Source of the DNA: Ignelater luminosus | Lineage: Eukaryota > Arthropoda > Insecta > Coleoptera > Elateridae | Reading direction: 5' to 3' | NCBI GenBank assembly: GCA_011009095.1 | Contig: VTPC01091038.1 | Span: forward strand, 225,473 to 289,472 | DNA length: 64,000 bases | Shown here: positions 35,590 through 48,489 of the stretch, in pieces | Numbering within the stretch: the first letter of the stretch is position 1 | Layout: every line of letters begins with the position of its first letter | Position numbers and translations under genes: made by a program | Notes under the pieces: model-generated | What the model saw: only the letters and a program-made list of their open reading frames with translations | What the model was told of the DNA's origin: nothing | Database searches by the model: none

Positions 35590-37010
35590 AGCTATGAAGG
35601 ATCTAAATTGGCCCGATTTGGGAAAAAGGGAATAAACTTTTGCTATGGAGGAAATCGGCAAGACCGACCTGTAGAAATGATGAATCTAAGGAGAGATACA
35701 TATGAATCGAATCGACTCAATTCGGACAAAAGGGATAAAAGTTTACTCTGAAGGAAATTGTTCTAATCGGTCTAAATGATGAGTCTGAACGAAATCGCCA
35801 GAATTAGAACAACAAAGAGAGAAACTTGGATCTATGACGAATCCAAATTAAATCGATGCGGCTTTGAGCAAAAAGGACAGTTTACTCCGGAGGAAATCGA
35901 CACGATTTGAAGAAATTGGCATCATTCGAACATGGATGAGATTCGTTTTGTTGGGATCATAAAAGACAACTCAAATCGAATCGGGCAAAAGGAATTAAAA
36001 AAAAAGGTTTACTTTGAAGAAACTCGGCACGATCTGTAAAAATGATAAAATCTAAATGAAATTGGCTGAGTTCAAACTAGAAAGAGATTTCTCTAGTTCG
36101 AATTGTTTGATTTGGAATAATCAAGGACCCAAATTGGTTCAATTCGGGTAAAAGGAAGATAAATCTTCTTTGATGAAAATCGACACGATCTAGAGAAATG
36201 ATAAATTGGCAGAATTCGAACAAGAGATTCCCTTGGTTGGAATCGTACAACTCGAGCTACGAAGGGCCCAAATCAAATTAACCCGGCTTGGACAAAAAAG
36301 GTTGCAAATTTATTTTGGAGGAAATCGGCATGATCGGATCTGGAAAAATGATGATAATCTGAACGAGGTCAGCTGAATTCGAACTAGAAAAGAGATTCTA
36401 CAGCTTGGAGCTGTGAAAAACCCAAATCAGATTGGTTCTTATTCGTACAAAAAGAATAAAAGCTTTCTCTGGAGGAAATCGATACGATCTATCAAAGTAA
36501 TGAATTTGAACAAAATCAGCAGAATTCAAACAAGGAAAAGATTCTTCCAGTTGGGATTGTAATTTTTGGAGCTACGAAGTATCCAGTTCGAGCAAAAGGG
36601 ATGAAAGTTCACTCTGCATTAAATCGGGACGATCAGATATGCAGAAATTAATCGTACAATTAGAACAAGAAAAATAAAGGGACCAAATTAAATTTGTTTT
36701 AGACAAGAGAAAAGTACTCTGGATGGAATTGACACGGTCTGTAAAACATAACAAATCTCAGCAGAATCAGCAAACTTAAACAGGAAAGGTAAAGAATGCT
36801 CTGAAGAGAGAAACTCAAACAAAATTAATCTGATTTGGGCAAAAGGGATAAAAGTTTGCATTGAAGAGAATCAGCACGATCTGGGGAACTGACAGAATAG
36901 GAACAATTTGAAAGGAAAGGAAAGACAAAAGAGAAACTGTCTCGGATACGATCGACCCAATTCAAGAGAAAGAAAACGTGGATAAGAAGCGTTGGGAATG
37001 AAATTTGTAT
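35590..37010 (+). repeat. Diverged tandem array, about ten units of 100-155 bp
   Basis: A landmark related to GAGGAAATCGGCACGATCTG recurs near 35648, 35751, 35890, 36017, 36172, 36318, 36471, 36617, 36720 and 36861. Each is preceded by a version of AAAAGGGATAAAAGTTTACT and followed by AATGATGAATCTGAACGAAAT and GGCAGAATTCGAACAAG, with a CGAAGGACCCAAAT-like block closing the unit. GAAATCGGCA occurs twice within most units, hinting at an older, shorter repeat. Units differ by many substitutions and indels. There is no open frame. It starts just beyond the truncated hAT element. Confidence 0.8.
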
Positions 37011-37315
37011 AAAGTTAATTTTCAACGGGAAAAACTTGGAGGAAAATTTTAAAACGCTGGAAGTTAAATCCCTTAAAAAGGCAAGAGCGTACTAAGATGA
37101 TTAAAGAGAGAAAAAATATAGCTTTCATTACTTGCTGAATAGCAACTTGATCCTCTAACCTTATAAATTTCGACTAGATATTGAAATGAAGAAATTACAG
37201 ATTTGTAATCATGTAGAACATAATCGCTTGCTGAAATCGTTTTGTTTTCTCCTTTGTATGTAATGATAATGATTAATGATTATGAGCTCCATGTTGTTGA
37301 AAGCATTCATTCGTT

Positions 37316-37482
37316 TTTACCAAATATCTAGTAAGTCGTGAACTTTTTTGAAATAACAAAAGCATAAATAAACTGATCTCCAAAATAGCCAAATCTTTTC
37401 TAATTTAACCGACTTCGTATCTCTTACAATTTCCGAGATCCCAATAGTGAGCATCGAAATGTGGACACACTGTATACTAAAC
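37316..37482 (-). repeat. Solitary copy of the fold-back element arm
   Basis: About 165 bp matching the right arm of the 23.7-24.6 kb element in the same orientation, from ATATCTAGTAA to GTGGACACACTGTATAC. No inverted partner lies nearby, so this is a solo arm or a truncated copy. Confidence 0.8.
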
Positions 37483-40325
37483 TCATAAACTATCGATTTT
37501 GCGATGTACATGGCATGCTGTGTTCTTAAATCACAATATATTTTTTTATTCTTTCTGCTTATAGAACTAAAGTTTTGAATTTGTAAATAATTGATCAATC
37601 ATGTTTATATTGTAGCAAAATAATCTGATCGTAAGGAAGCAATAAGTCAACTACTGCCAAAATGTCCAGCACATTCTCCAGATTGAAAGAAAATTAACAT
37701 AATCCTACTTTCTGTTTAGAAGATTATCGTAACTTCCAAATATTGACAAATTATAATGAATATGTTAAAAAATAGTTCGAATAAAAAATAAAATTGCTAC
37801 TAACTATATAGCAACAATTGTTTTTATTACATTATTATTACTTATTGAACACGTTGTAATTTTACGACAACAATAAAGCTGGTAGATAATTTCAAGGTTA
37901 AAGTTGAACGTTCATTAGCTCTATTGTGTTTTTAATATTATATTGTGCGCCTTTTGCTTACCGTGCAGAAACTAATAAAAATTGAAAAACAATAGTAATA
38001 CGTCGACTGTTTTATAAAATGCCGTGGATTTCTTTAAGATGTAATTTGTTATTTATGCCGTTCTAATTTTCCTTTTGTTAAAACTACTTTCTTGTGCAAA
38101 ATTATGCTAGAACATGAAAGACAATTTCGTTCCGGAAATCCCTCCAGCGAATGTTTCTCTAACGAATTTAAATTTATACACAAAGAAATATTTTTTGTTG
38201 CGACTTTTTACCAGTTTGTTAGCTGTTTTAAACACGAAAGCTCAAATGCGTTGGTGACGTTTAAAAAGCAATTCTTAATCACTTGAGTCGTGCAGTAGTA
38301 TAACCGTTTAAATTGTTGGTTCTTAGTTCGTCGAACTACAGTTATGTTTCTGATAAGTTACTGTCAGCTCCACACCACATGTGTTGTCCATGTGAGTGCC
38401 TCGTTGCATTCGCACAATGTTATGATTACTTGATGATTGCTTACCACATATTGCAATTTTTGGATTATAAGGTTCATGTGATTTGTTAAGAGTCATGTGA
38501 GATTTATAAATAAGAATTGAAAACATCCGTTTTATCTCCGTCTTTACAAGTTTTGATATCTTAGGTACATTAATAAAATTGAATTTTGAAAAATGATTTA
38601 GCTAATAGAAACTAAGTAACAAAATTGTTTCGAGTCGAAAGCACCTCCATATAAATAATTGTGTCTACAATGAAAGCGTGCAAAAAATAACAACTCATTA
38701 TCTCGTTCCTTAATTGAGAACAAACAATAAGAAAGTGTTTTCAATTTATAGAATTTGTGGCGTCAGACAGGCGGACGGATGCGTAAATGGATAATGGAAT
38801 GTATTCACCTGCATGCAAATTATAAGATTCGAGTGTAATTGTTTACATAATCTGGTGCGTGTTGTCTTTTTCAATTAGAGAAAGCTAGAAGAATTTTGTC
38901 CAACATTAGTGATACCATCTAATTTTAAGAACTGGATTTTCTAATGAAATTGGCAATTTGACTAATCATGTGTAATAGTAATTTCAAATTACTCACAGAT
39001 ATGGAATAGTAAATAGGCGCCCATCTTATAGAATCACCACTAAAATTAGAAACGCAAATCCAACGAAGAATTTAGTTTCTTTCAGGGTTTTGCCATTGAA
39101 CGAGAGCACAAAGTTCTTCGGTTGACTTTTTTTATTATTTTGTTATTTATTTGTTTTTGTTTCTCTGAAAGAGCTACTACTAATAAAGTTATTTCTTCTA
39201 TTGAAACGCTTGAACTAGTCTAAAAATATACTTCTCTAGTAACGGCTAATTGAAGATGATCTACCAAATTTAATGGCTCTTTGGAATATTCTCAACAGCA
39301 TTTAAATGCAAGAATCCTATATGGCAAGATCTGTCTCTCTTTGTTTCTACATCATAGAACAGTTTAGAGGCATTTCATCTATGATACTTTCATCCAACTC
39401 ATCATGGATGCTTAATATATTTCCTCCAGGGATGTCGTGTTCAGCTTGGTAGGTCCGATCATCGATGCTTAGGATAATTCAAAACATCGCTCTGCTTTAC
39501 TTCGTTTCAACCGGCAATATCAGATTCTGAAGCCTCGATGCCTTGGTAATATAACTGACTATGAACCTGAATCAATCAAAACCAAAATCCGCTAGCCGTA
39601 AGATAGCTCTCCAATCTGACATATGAAGCATCAAACCAAAGTTTCTACAAACCTCAATGTTCGGAATAACCAACAAGTTCACCGCCCCAGAAACGTCTAG
39701 TTCTTCTCTTTCAAAGCCATCAAATCCGCCACGTAATCATGATCTGTAATGCCTGTGGGCTCAGATGAGTGAGTTGCTATACACTCGGTAGTAAAAATGA
39801 ACGCAATCATTAAGGTTACTCCCTTTTTTGTAGGAGGAGTAGAACCGGGAAATTGCAATTCCAAAGTTTAAATTAACTCTTATCACCGAAAATAAGACTT
39901 TAAGTCTACAACGACTACTGATGCTTCGCAGCTAAAATTACCAGTTTTATTGATTGCTTGAGAACCATTTCGCCTAGTTTTATGGTATTGGTATATTGGC
40001 TAAATCTCTGATGTTATCGAATTGCTCAGTTGATTTGCTAACGAATTCAGTATCCTACTGTTGAAAACGTTTCTATCGTGAGTTCAACTACTCGAGGCTA
40101 TGGATTAGAGATGTGTCGTTCGTGACCGAATCGGTTCAGTGAATCGGCTCCGAGCAGTGAACGAAACGAACCGGTTCCGAAAACTAAAACAAATCGACTC
40201 ACCGCTCTTATAGCTCTCGCGAAGTTTAGATGAAGGTTTTTGGTTTTGAGAAAACTTTTAAAATGATTTTGAAATTCACATCGTTTTATCATAGCTTTTT
40301 GTTGTTTTTATAAAAATTCTGTTTA
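37483..40325. other. No gene recognised
   Basis: AT-rich, with chance frames only. The section 39290-39820 has more even composition but no recognisable protein. At 40105-40200 the sequence becomes rich in ACCGAATCGGTTC-like motifs, described with the mariner C surroundings. Confidence 0.45.
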
Positions 40326-41533
40326 TACGAGGGTAGTCCCAGAAGTACCCAACCTAACAAAGAAAACAAAATTTGGGAAAAAATATCTTTATTTCTCTAC
40401 ATAGTCTCTTTTTGGCTCGATAAACTTTTCCCAGCGATGTTCAATAGCTTCGATATCCTGTCTATAGTGAGAAACATCGAGCTCTTCAAAATAGCTGTCA
40501 GCCGTAGACTATCTCTTTATTGTTGGCAAACCTTTTACCACCGAGCCATTTTTTCAAGCTTGGAAACAGAAAATAATCCGAGGGGCCTAAATCTGGTGAA
40601 TATGGTGCATGAGGAAGCAATTCGAATTTTGATTCATTGATTTTGGCCATCGCGATGACGGATGTGTGAACTGGTGCATTGTCTTGACGAAACAAAACTT
40701 TTTTTTCGCCAAATGCGGCCGTTCTTTCTTGATTTCATCACTCAAACGCTGCAATAAGTTTGCATAATTAATTGTTTTTCCTTTTTGAAGATAATCAATG
40801 AAAATTATACCATCCGCATCCCAAAAGACTGACGCCTTGACCTTGCCTGCAAATGGAACTGTCTTAGTCTTCTTTGGAGCCGATTCTCCCTTTTCAGTCC
40901 ATTTTTTTGACTGTTCATTCGTCTTGGGTGTGAATTGATCGACCCATGTTTCATTCATGGTTTTGATTTGGCACAAAACTCGGCTTTATTGCCGTGAAAC
41001 TTTGCCAAACACTGGATTGAAACATCCTCACGACGCTGTTTTTGTTCCATCGTTCCATCTTGCGCATGTCTAAATTTTCAGTCTACATGCGATGTACAGC
41101 ACTTTTTGAAATGCTTACCGTGTCTGCTAGTTCGCGCACTTTCAGCCGACTGTCATCCAATACCATTTTGCGGAATTTTTTCACCATTTCTGCCATAGTC
41201 ACCTCATTTGGTCGACCACTGCTATGTTCGTCTTGCCAACTCGTACGGCTTCATTTAAACTCTGCCACCCAACATTTTACTGTTGTAAACGAAGGAGCAG
41301 ACTCCCCCAGAGTAGAATCTAGCTTCGCTTTGATATTGGTTGGACTAAAGTCTTTGAAATGAAGTATTGTATCAAGCAACGATGACAAATTATTTCCATG
41401 TTTACAAATTCACCGAGAACGTTCACTATTAATGGTTTTAGAAGATTGGTACTTTCTACCATAGTCATTTTTTTTTGGAAACAACAACCGCCATCTATAC
41501 ATCAGATTGGGTACTTCTGGGACTACCCTCGTA
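40326..41533 (-). mobile_element. mariner element C (degenerate), TA-flanked
   Basis: The ends CGAGGGTAGTCCCAGAAGTA, continuing CCCAA, are exact inverted repeats at TA on both sides (40326-40327 and 41532-41533). The length is 1208 bp. The transposase runs on the minus strand with frameshifts. The termini share CGAGGGT with mariner B but differ after it. Confidence 0.9.
40389..41399 (-). pseudogene. mariner C transposase, inactivated
   Basis: The start MEIICH (41399) gives an interrupted N-terminus. A frame at 40976-40587 carries the core MNETWVDQFTPKT, PAPKKTKTVPFAGKVKASVF and FIDYLQKGKT. The first catalytic Asp of VDETW is Asn here. A frameshift near 40690 moves to the frame with RQDNAPVHTS (second Asp) and YSPDLGPSDYFLF (third Asp), exactly 34 residues apart. 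The end HRWEKFIEPKRDYVEK precedes a stop at 40389. The HQD motif is RQD. It is close in sequence to mariner B and shows the ten residues that B lacks. Confidence 0.88.
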
Positions 41534-41790
41534 GTTAATTACACTCATTACACTAAATAATTCTTTGAATAAGTTTTTTTTATTTAAAAAAAGTAAACCA
41601 TGAATCCACTCTTCTATACATTTCAATAAGAAATAGTAAGGTAAAAACAATTAAAATAAAGCCTAAAGAGCGGAAATACATTTCTGGAAGTTCGTTCGCT
41701 GAATGACAAAAGCCATTCTGAACCGATGAACGACTGAGCCGGTTCACTGAATCGGTTCAGCAACCTGAGCCAGAACGGTTGAGCCGATTC

Positions 41791-43739
41791 ACACAAATGT
41801 GGGTGTTTTGGATCTTGTCCGTATAAAGCTCGAAAACAATTGTTAGGTACTCTGGCAAACTTGCAAGTGGTTATTGTTACGTTTCACACACCGCACGGCT
41901 TTTATCATCGTTATTTGGTGGGGATGACCAAGTTGGCTCGCGACAAGGAGAGGTCCAGGAGGACGGACGTGTACAGTCAAAGTCAAGTCGATTAGCGAAC
42001 TAAAGTCACTTGAAGGTTAACACGGCTTCGATCCTTTCCGATAATTAAAATGCTTGAAAGTCGATTGAAAGTTAAGATTCTTCAAATTTATTTGAAGGTC
42101 ACTACAAAAGTGGTGGGATGAGTTTTCTATGTTGAAAGTGCTTCCATTGCATTTTGCAGCTAAAGGTAAACATTAATGTACTTATAGCGTCAACATATGA
42201 CAATGTTGGTCAGCATCCTTGTTTGATTTTGATTTTTTCCTCGTAGAAATTTTGTGGCGAGTCTAAAAGATTTATTACTCTAGTTGGTCCTCTTTTTACT
42301 GCCCGCCTTAAATAATTTTACGCATGTATGTTTAATTGTTATTTCTGTTAAATATATACCGTATCCGCTTCGCCAGAAAAAAGTGGTAATTCGATTGCTG
42401 GCAGTTAGAAGTTATAGTAGTCAAAAAAACTGCTTGGTTGATCTAAAAAGAGTTGTGGTTCTTGGAATCCATGTTGGTTTAGGTCTAATGTGTCTAAACG
42501 GTTATAATTGTGCCCTATTTCTGTATAATTGTACCGAAGCTCTCGCTTATGTCATTAGTAATGACTCATTACTGAAATCCTGCTGATGATATGAGATAAA
42601 TGCTATTCAAATACAGTTCAGACTAATCTTCTGAGTTTTAATATTTATATCTAGCTTTTTCAATCTGCTCGTGAACATTTGTTCTTATATGTTATGTCCA
42701 TTTGAAGGTCAATTTCCTTTTATACTAGTATGGGAATCGAAAGATAGATAATAGACAATTTTATGAATTTGTCATGTCTTGTGCATGCGACAAAGTATGC
42801 GTGTTATCGAGTCATTTTCTGTAGAGTGAGTCTGGTCTAATGAGAATTCTCCAATTAGACAAAGAAGATGCTCACAAATTAGGAAAGCGATGTTGTTAAT
42901 GTGATCACATAAGGGAGACGTGAAAGAATCTAACTTGCAGAATATTTTGCATTTTTGTATTTAGGTGAAACTGAGTAATTGAAATGGTTTACTATATTAG
43001 GAGTCAGATAAGTTCAATTATGACGCTATACTTCGTCTATAGATCATTGGAATACCTTGTACATTTTTCCGGAGTTCTACTTTTTCTTTGAACGAAGAGA
43101 TACCTGAAGCAAGATAAATTCTAATCGGAAAATGTTTTATTCCAAGAATATCTCGCTGATTTAATTAGTGATAGGCAGAGTAATACCTATATCACTATTA
43201 TGTAATATTAAAAGTCCCTGATATTAAAGCCAAAGTTAATGAGTTCGTTAGCAAATACATAATACAAAACCGCTTATTTTACCTGAGTTTCGAGCTCATT
43301 AGCCCCTTGTCAGCAGATTGTAATTGGTAATTTGCAAACCGACCCGTAGTAAATATAATAAATCACCCACGATATTATGGATCGGATTCAAAATACTTAA
43401 CTTATAGGCTAAAATACTACGACTAGAGAACTTAATACTTTTTGATTTTCTTTAGATAGCTTTGTATAAATATTATTGTTGCTTAGTAAATTTATGTAGG
43501 AATAACTTCCTGTGCACACTTGGTTATAAATTTCTTTTTCTAATTAAAAACTCTTCACGTGTTCAAATACAAAAGTGATTTATCAATATCCTAGCGAAAC
43601 GAAAGTAATATCCAAAAGGGTAAAAGTTGTAGAATCGTTAATCTAGATGTACGTAATTAAAAGAATACGGTACCAGCACATATCTCTACACGTGGAAAAT
43701 GTTCGTGTGCTGTTTTACTGTTTTTATTTATAATTTATA
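41791..43739. other. No gene recognised
   Basis: A 100-codon frame at 42284-42586 has hydrophobic stretches but no family resemblance and no splice or promoter support. The rest is AT-rich without visible structure. Confidence 0.4.
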
Positions 43740-44765
43740 GTCGGGGCTGTTAATTAATTGCGCGTTTACACGCTTGCTAGATATAATTGTTAATGTATTC
43801 CTGGATGGTTCCCGTATACGTAGAGCAAATTAATGGCTTATTTCAATGAAGCATTTTGCACGTGTCGTTTAACCTGTTTTCCGCATTTCTTTTCAATTCC
43901 ATTATATCAACTTAACATCTCGTTTCCTTTTAATACGCAAATTCGTACTGAAAATCTAATTCTGCAATTTACCTACCGTTTATCGCTTAGATTTTATGAC
44001 ATTTTAATCGTGTCAGCGCAATAAACCCAGTAAACCGGCCAAAGAAAAGTAAAAGTCATTAAATGTCATTCGTCCACTTGCATAAAGGCATTTACGGAAA
44101 ATTTGCATTTATTTGAGGTCATGCGTGATCGAATGCATCTCAATTGTTTTATTTTGTTCGTATACTTGTTGCTGCTGTCTTGCTGTTGCTGCTACGTAGC
44201 AATTTTAACTAACAACCTACTACATACGTACATGAAGATTTTTTAGTTATTTATTATAAAAGTTGAAGTACTTAAGTGCATTGCTTCTTTTCTGTAAACC
44301 CAGCTTTAAACTCCCAGCAAGCTAATTATTTACACATCAGCTGCAAGTTGACAAGACTTAATGCCTAATTAATTGAAGTTAGTGGCAGTAACGAGGCATT
44401 ACTCAAGAGCGATATTACAGATAAAGTTTGCAATTTCAACAACGCACTGCTTAAAATTTATTTTTCTTTTTTTTGTGACTGTTACGCTGAAACTCAATAA
44501 AATTTAAAATTTCAATTGGTATGTTAATGATGACAATTTTATTAATTAAAATGGATGTCTCTTTAACCCCAGTTGGCGAGAAAGTTTAATTAACCTTTAA
44601 AAAAAAGCTGTTCTGGGAAATAACTGCAATATGCAAAAAGCTTCAGGTGCATTTGCATCTTTTGAAATTACAATCTGCATCACAAAATATTTTTTAGAAA
44701 GTGTGTGAGTGTTTGCACAGAAAATGCAATTATAGTCCGGTTGGTTGATTTAATTAAAACTTCAG
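43740..44765. promoter_or_regulatory. Candidate homeodomain-rich enhancer
   Basis: TAATTAA or TAATTAATTG cores occur at 43751, 44366, 44542, about 44587 and 44751, with more TAATTA/TAATTT variants between them. CTG/TTG-rich runs (44165-44200) and GCATTTGCAT-like words also occur. No frame fits coding. Dense TAATTA cores are typical of homeodomain-bound enhancers, but AT-rich DNA gives such words by chance. No target gene is known. Confidence 0.25.
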
Positions 44766-47700
44766 ATTGTCGCCAACTACATTCTACATATACATGTTGA
44801 TATTCTGCACGTTGCGATTATTATCGTTCTTATGAATACTGCACACATTATTTTTGGAATTGATGTAAAAGCGATAGCGTTTCAGGAAATTATTTCCACC
44901 CACTCGTTTTCAAAATATCTCGATTTTAATGCATAATGCCTTCATTATTGTCTTGCATACAAGGCGATAGTTCGATTTATTCATCTAACAGCCAATACCA
45001 AAACTATTAGCATATGAATTACAATTACTTATAGTATGGGTTCCACGCAAACTTGTTACATAGTTTCGGCACTTATGATATCTATTGTCTTCTCCCTTAT
45101 CCCATTCTCGTCGCTAATTGTTCTGCTTTCAAAATCAATTTTTGTTTTTTATCCAATTATTCGGTTTGTTTGTCCGGCGGTAAAATCAGGTTGTAATTGC
45201 AACCCAGCATTTTCCAGCACACAGATTAGATCAAGCAAATACCACACAAACAGACGTGGAAAAATAGCAAAGTATAACATAACCTAACCAATATAGAAAT
45301 TATCATCACGCACAAATGCCAGTATTACATTCATATTTCATCTCTGTTTAGTCAAGATCTCTATAGAAACCGACTGCCATCAATAAAATTTGAAGTTGGA
45401 AACCCGAATATCAACAGAACTTTTTCCCAAGATACCACAAAACTTTGTCACTGTAACGTATCTTTATAAGATTATCGAGTTTGCTCTATACATTTGTTTT
45501 TAATTTTATGTATAAAGATAACTCTGATCGTTCCTCTCTTAAACAGAAACTGGATAGGGATCTTAGGTTCATCTTTCACTTTCATGAGGCTATTAATGAA
45601 TCAGCAGCAAATAATTTGATGACTTCACAAGGAATATAAAAACACATTGGAATGCTAAGGGTCGGGATATTTTGATACCATCATCTTCTTCATTTTACTT
45701 ATTAACGTTCGTTGCACGATGTATATTAATGCCATTAATACCAAAAACATAATGCTTGTCCGTTGTAATGTCTAATCATTTGTTACGTGCCAAAATGAAC
45801 TTTAAGACACAGACTTATAATCAGCGACTAAAAGGCACGAAGAATTAAGTTCGCTGATACCCAGACTAGCAAACAGTCGAAGACGACTAAGTTCGAAGTG
45901 CTTACTGACGACTAAAATAGCTTAAAATCGGTACTAATTGAAGACGCCATTATGGATCCAGCCAGATAACTAGATTCAAGAGGACAAATACTTACTTAAA
46001 CTTTCTGAAACAAAAACTTCCTCAAGGCGTTAAACCGCCCCATACAAGGGTGTTTCCAATTCATCCTGTATATATGTTTCTTTAACTAAATTTGAAATAT
46101 TTAAATCAAATCATCAAGTCTTTTTTTGGATCACTTAGTATATCAAGGTCTTTTGAGTCACCCAGTATATTCTTTACTAATTAAATTTAATATAACTGAA
46201 TCAAGTTAATAAAGTGCTTGGGTGACTTCAACATTTCCACTTAAACCACTGCATACAAGTACAATAAAAGGACTTTCTGTTTAAACAACAAATCTATTAT
46301 AAAATAAAAAAGGAAATAAACGTTACATACAAAACAAAAACAACAAAGGAAATAAACAGGTGATTACACAAAATACATAAAACTTATAAAACGACGTCAA
46401 TGATCTTATTAAATTCTACTGCGCAAAATTCTGGCCAGCGGTACTCGAGGGGAATCCCTGGACGCAAGCACAGTACGTGGACCCCGTCAACGTCCTATCA
46501 ATAACTTACGGCTGCATTTAACATATTTAAAATATCCGATTTCATTTAACAATCTCAACAATAAACAATTTTTACTTTTGACTTGACTGAATTATAAATT
46601 CATCGTTCGTGAGACAAATGATGAACTAAAACGAACACAAAATCACAATGATTATACTAAAAATAGTCGTTATATCTTTACATTAATGCCAAGAAAAAAT
46701 CTCATTGTTTTTCCACTGGGCAAGCTTTGAATGCACTTTGTTTATTTAAGTCAAACGAACGTAAACACTGCTATAGATTGGTGTTTTAACTAACCTTGAA
46801 ATCGCTGTAACAATCCAAACCTTTGTTCACATGGGCAACGACAAATTCGTTTACTTAAAACTCCGAGGACTGGCTGTGTCCACGCAGCGATAAGGGGTCA
46901 AAATGATGACGAATTCCAACTCTCCTATTCAATGTCCAAAATGTTACTACCCTTAATGGCGTCGGACACGCCCTGATCTGCACACCACGCGCCCAGGTGC
47001 GACTTATACAGTAACTAAATTATGCAGATTGCTACTCCGCGAAAGCAACTACTCTCCACGACCCTATTCCTTAATAGAGGTCATTGCTGCTTTGGTAGCG
47101 AAACAACCTGCCTGCTCGTTTTGGTAGCATCTTGGTATTGCTGTGATCCTGATCAGTACTGTCTTTACTGAGTTCTGCCTTAATCCCGCATAACTTTATT
47201 TCAAGCATTTCTAGATCTGGCACCACGGCTATCAGATTCTGCTCAAATTACTTAACCTTTTTGTCAGGGCTTAGGGCAGGATTGGGTAGTAGTTGACAAG
47301 ACTTCGATGTACGACATAGGACTTGACAGAACTAGCTATTAATAGATAGTTGGGATCATATCAGTACGAAAAGTTTGTTAGTTTTTTTTTTAGTTTGCAT
47401 TTGAATAAAACAGGCACTGTCATATTATGTCTTAAGTAACGCCAGGTCCTACCTAAATACTGTCAGATACTGCCTTAAGTTTTGCCCAAGTTTTGTATTG
47501 GTATTGCTAGCATCAAGAGGCTTTCTGACGTCACTTTTCGTTGCAATTGACGATGGTATTCAACTTGAAGAGGTTACAGTTAAGTTCCAACTTGTTTCAA
47601 TAGCATAATTTTGTTTGGCAAATTGCATATTCAGCTAAAAGCCTTTGTATCGGGAAGAGGTCGAAAAAGAGATCTAATGCCCATTACGGATGTCGAAAGA

Positions 47701-48489
47701 TGTTGAGCCCATAGCTCAAGTCGAAGATAGGGTGGTCCTAGCTAAACTTACCTTAACGAAACGAAAAAGAAAGCTTACACAACCAAAAACTCTTCGAAAT
47801 TAAGGGCGCCAGAAGCTAAAGGTCGTAGGGAACCCAACATCCTGTATACAAGTGGCTCTATAAAATATCACCCTGTATACAGATAACTTTAGGAAACGTT
47901 TGCAATGAACACATCACTTTATAAAGATAATTTTACAATAAAACTTAACGCTTTGAACTCTTTATCTTAACACTTAAACATTGCAACAAATGAGTCAAAT
48001 TTTACTGGTCCTCCTGGTAATTCATCTGACAGCTTACATTATTAAACAACACCACAATTATATACGTATAGTAAACCTTCTTACATTCTATTTTTCAATA
48101 AAGCAACAACTTTACTATAATTTATTATCCACAAAAGAAATAAAGAAAATATATTTAAACAAATGAATAAAAGAGGATTATTAACTTAGCATAAATACAC
48201 AACAAAATATGACAAAAGAGATTATCGGAGATTATGCTTCAAAAGTTCTTCCCAGAAGGGGATAGAGCCAAATTTCATAAATTATGTAACAAACAAAAAG
48301 GATTATTAAACGCCAAATGATAAACAATGAATTTTGATTACAAACTATAATCAGCTATAATTTAACTTTTCTAAAAATAAAAGAGAAAATGATTGCTTTT
48401 ATAGTATTTCAAAACACAGAACGCAAAGTATATTGAGAACCAACTATTATTACCTGTGAACGTTCAAGTTACAAGCTAAATAATTATAA
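44766..48489. other. No gene recognised; GC-richer patches at 46430-47220
   Basis: The patches (for example CGTCGGACACGCCCTGATCT and CACGCGCCCAGGTGCGACTT near 46960-47010) resemble LTR or transposon sequence, but no paired repeats or coding were found. CATCCTGTATA at 46062 and 47847, and CACCCTGTATA at about 47870, are short-element end motifs. Confidence 0.4.

Larger units (their letters stand above)
40105..41790. repeat. Inverted ACCGATTC-rich flanks around mariner C
   Basis: On the left, ACCGAATCGGTTCAGTGAAT with GGCTCCGAG follows TAGAGATGTGTCGTTCG. On the right, GAGCCGGTTCACTGAATCGG followed by TTCAG is its approximate inverted counterpart. The mariner at 40326-41533 lies between them. 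This looks like an older inverted-repeat element, possibly hAT-like judging from TAGAGATG, split by the mariner. The outermost right end is not clear. Confidence 0.4.

Noticed and set aside
35590..37010. CRISPR-like array
   Set aside because: The units are 100-155 bp, diverged over their whole length and have no short exact repeat with unique spacers. The genome is eukaryotic.
42284..42586. 100-codon plus-strand frame with hydrophobic runs
   Set aside because: No family resemblance and no supporting signals. Such lengths occur by chance in 64 kb.
44165..44200. CTG/TTG run as a coding glutamine repeat
   Set aside because: No open frame extends beyond it on either strand, so it is treated as part of the non-coding block.
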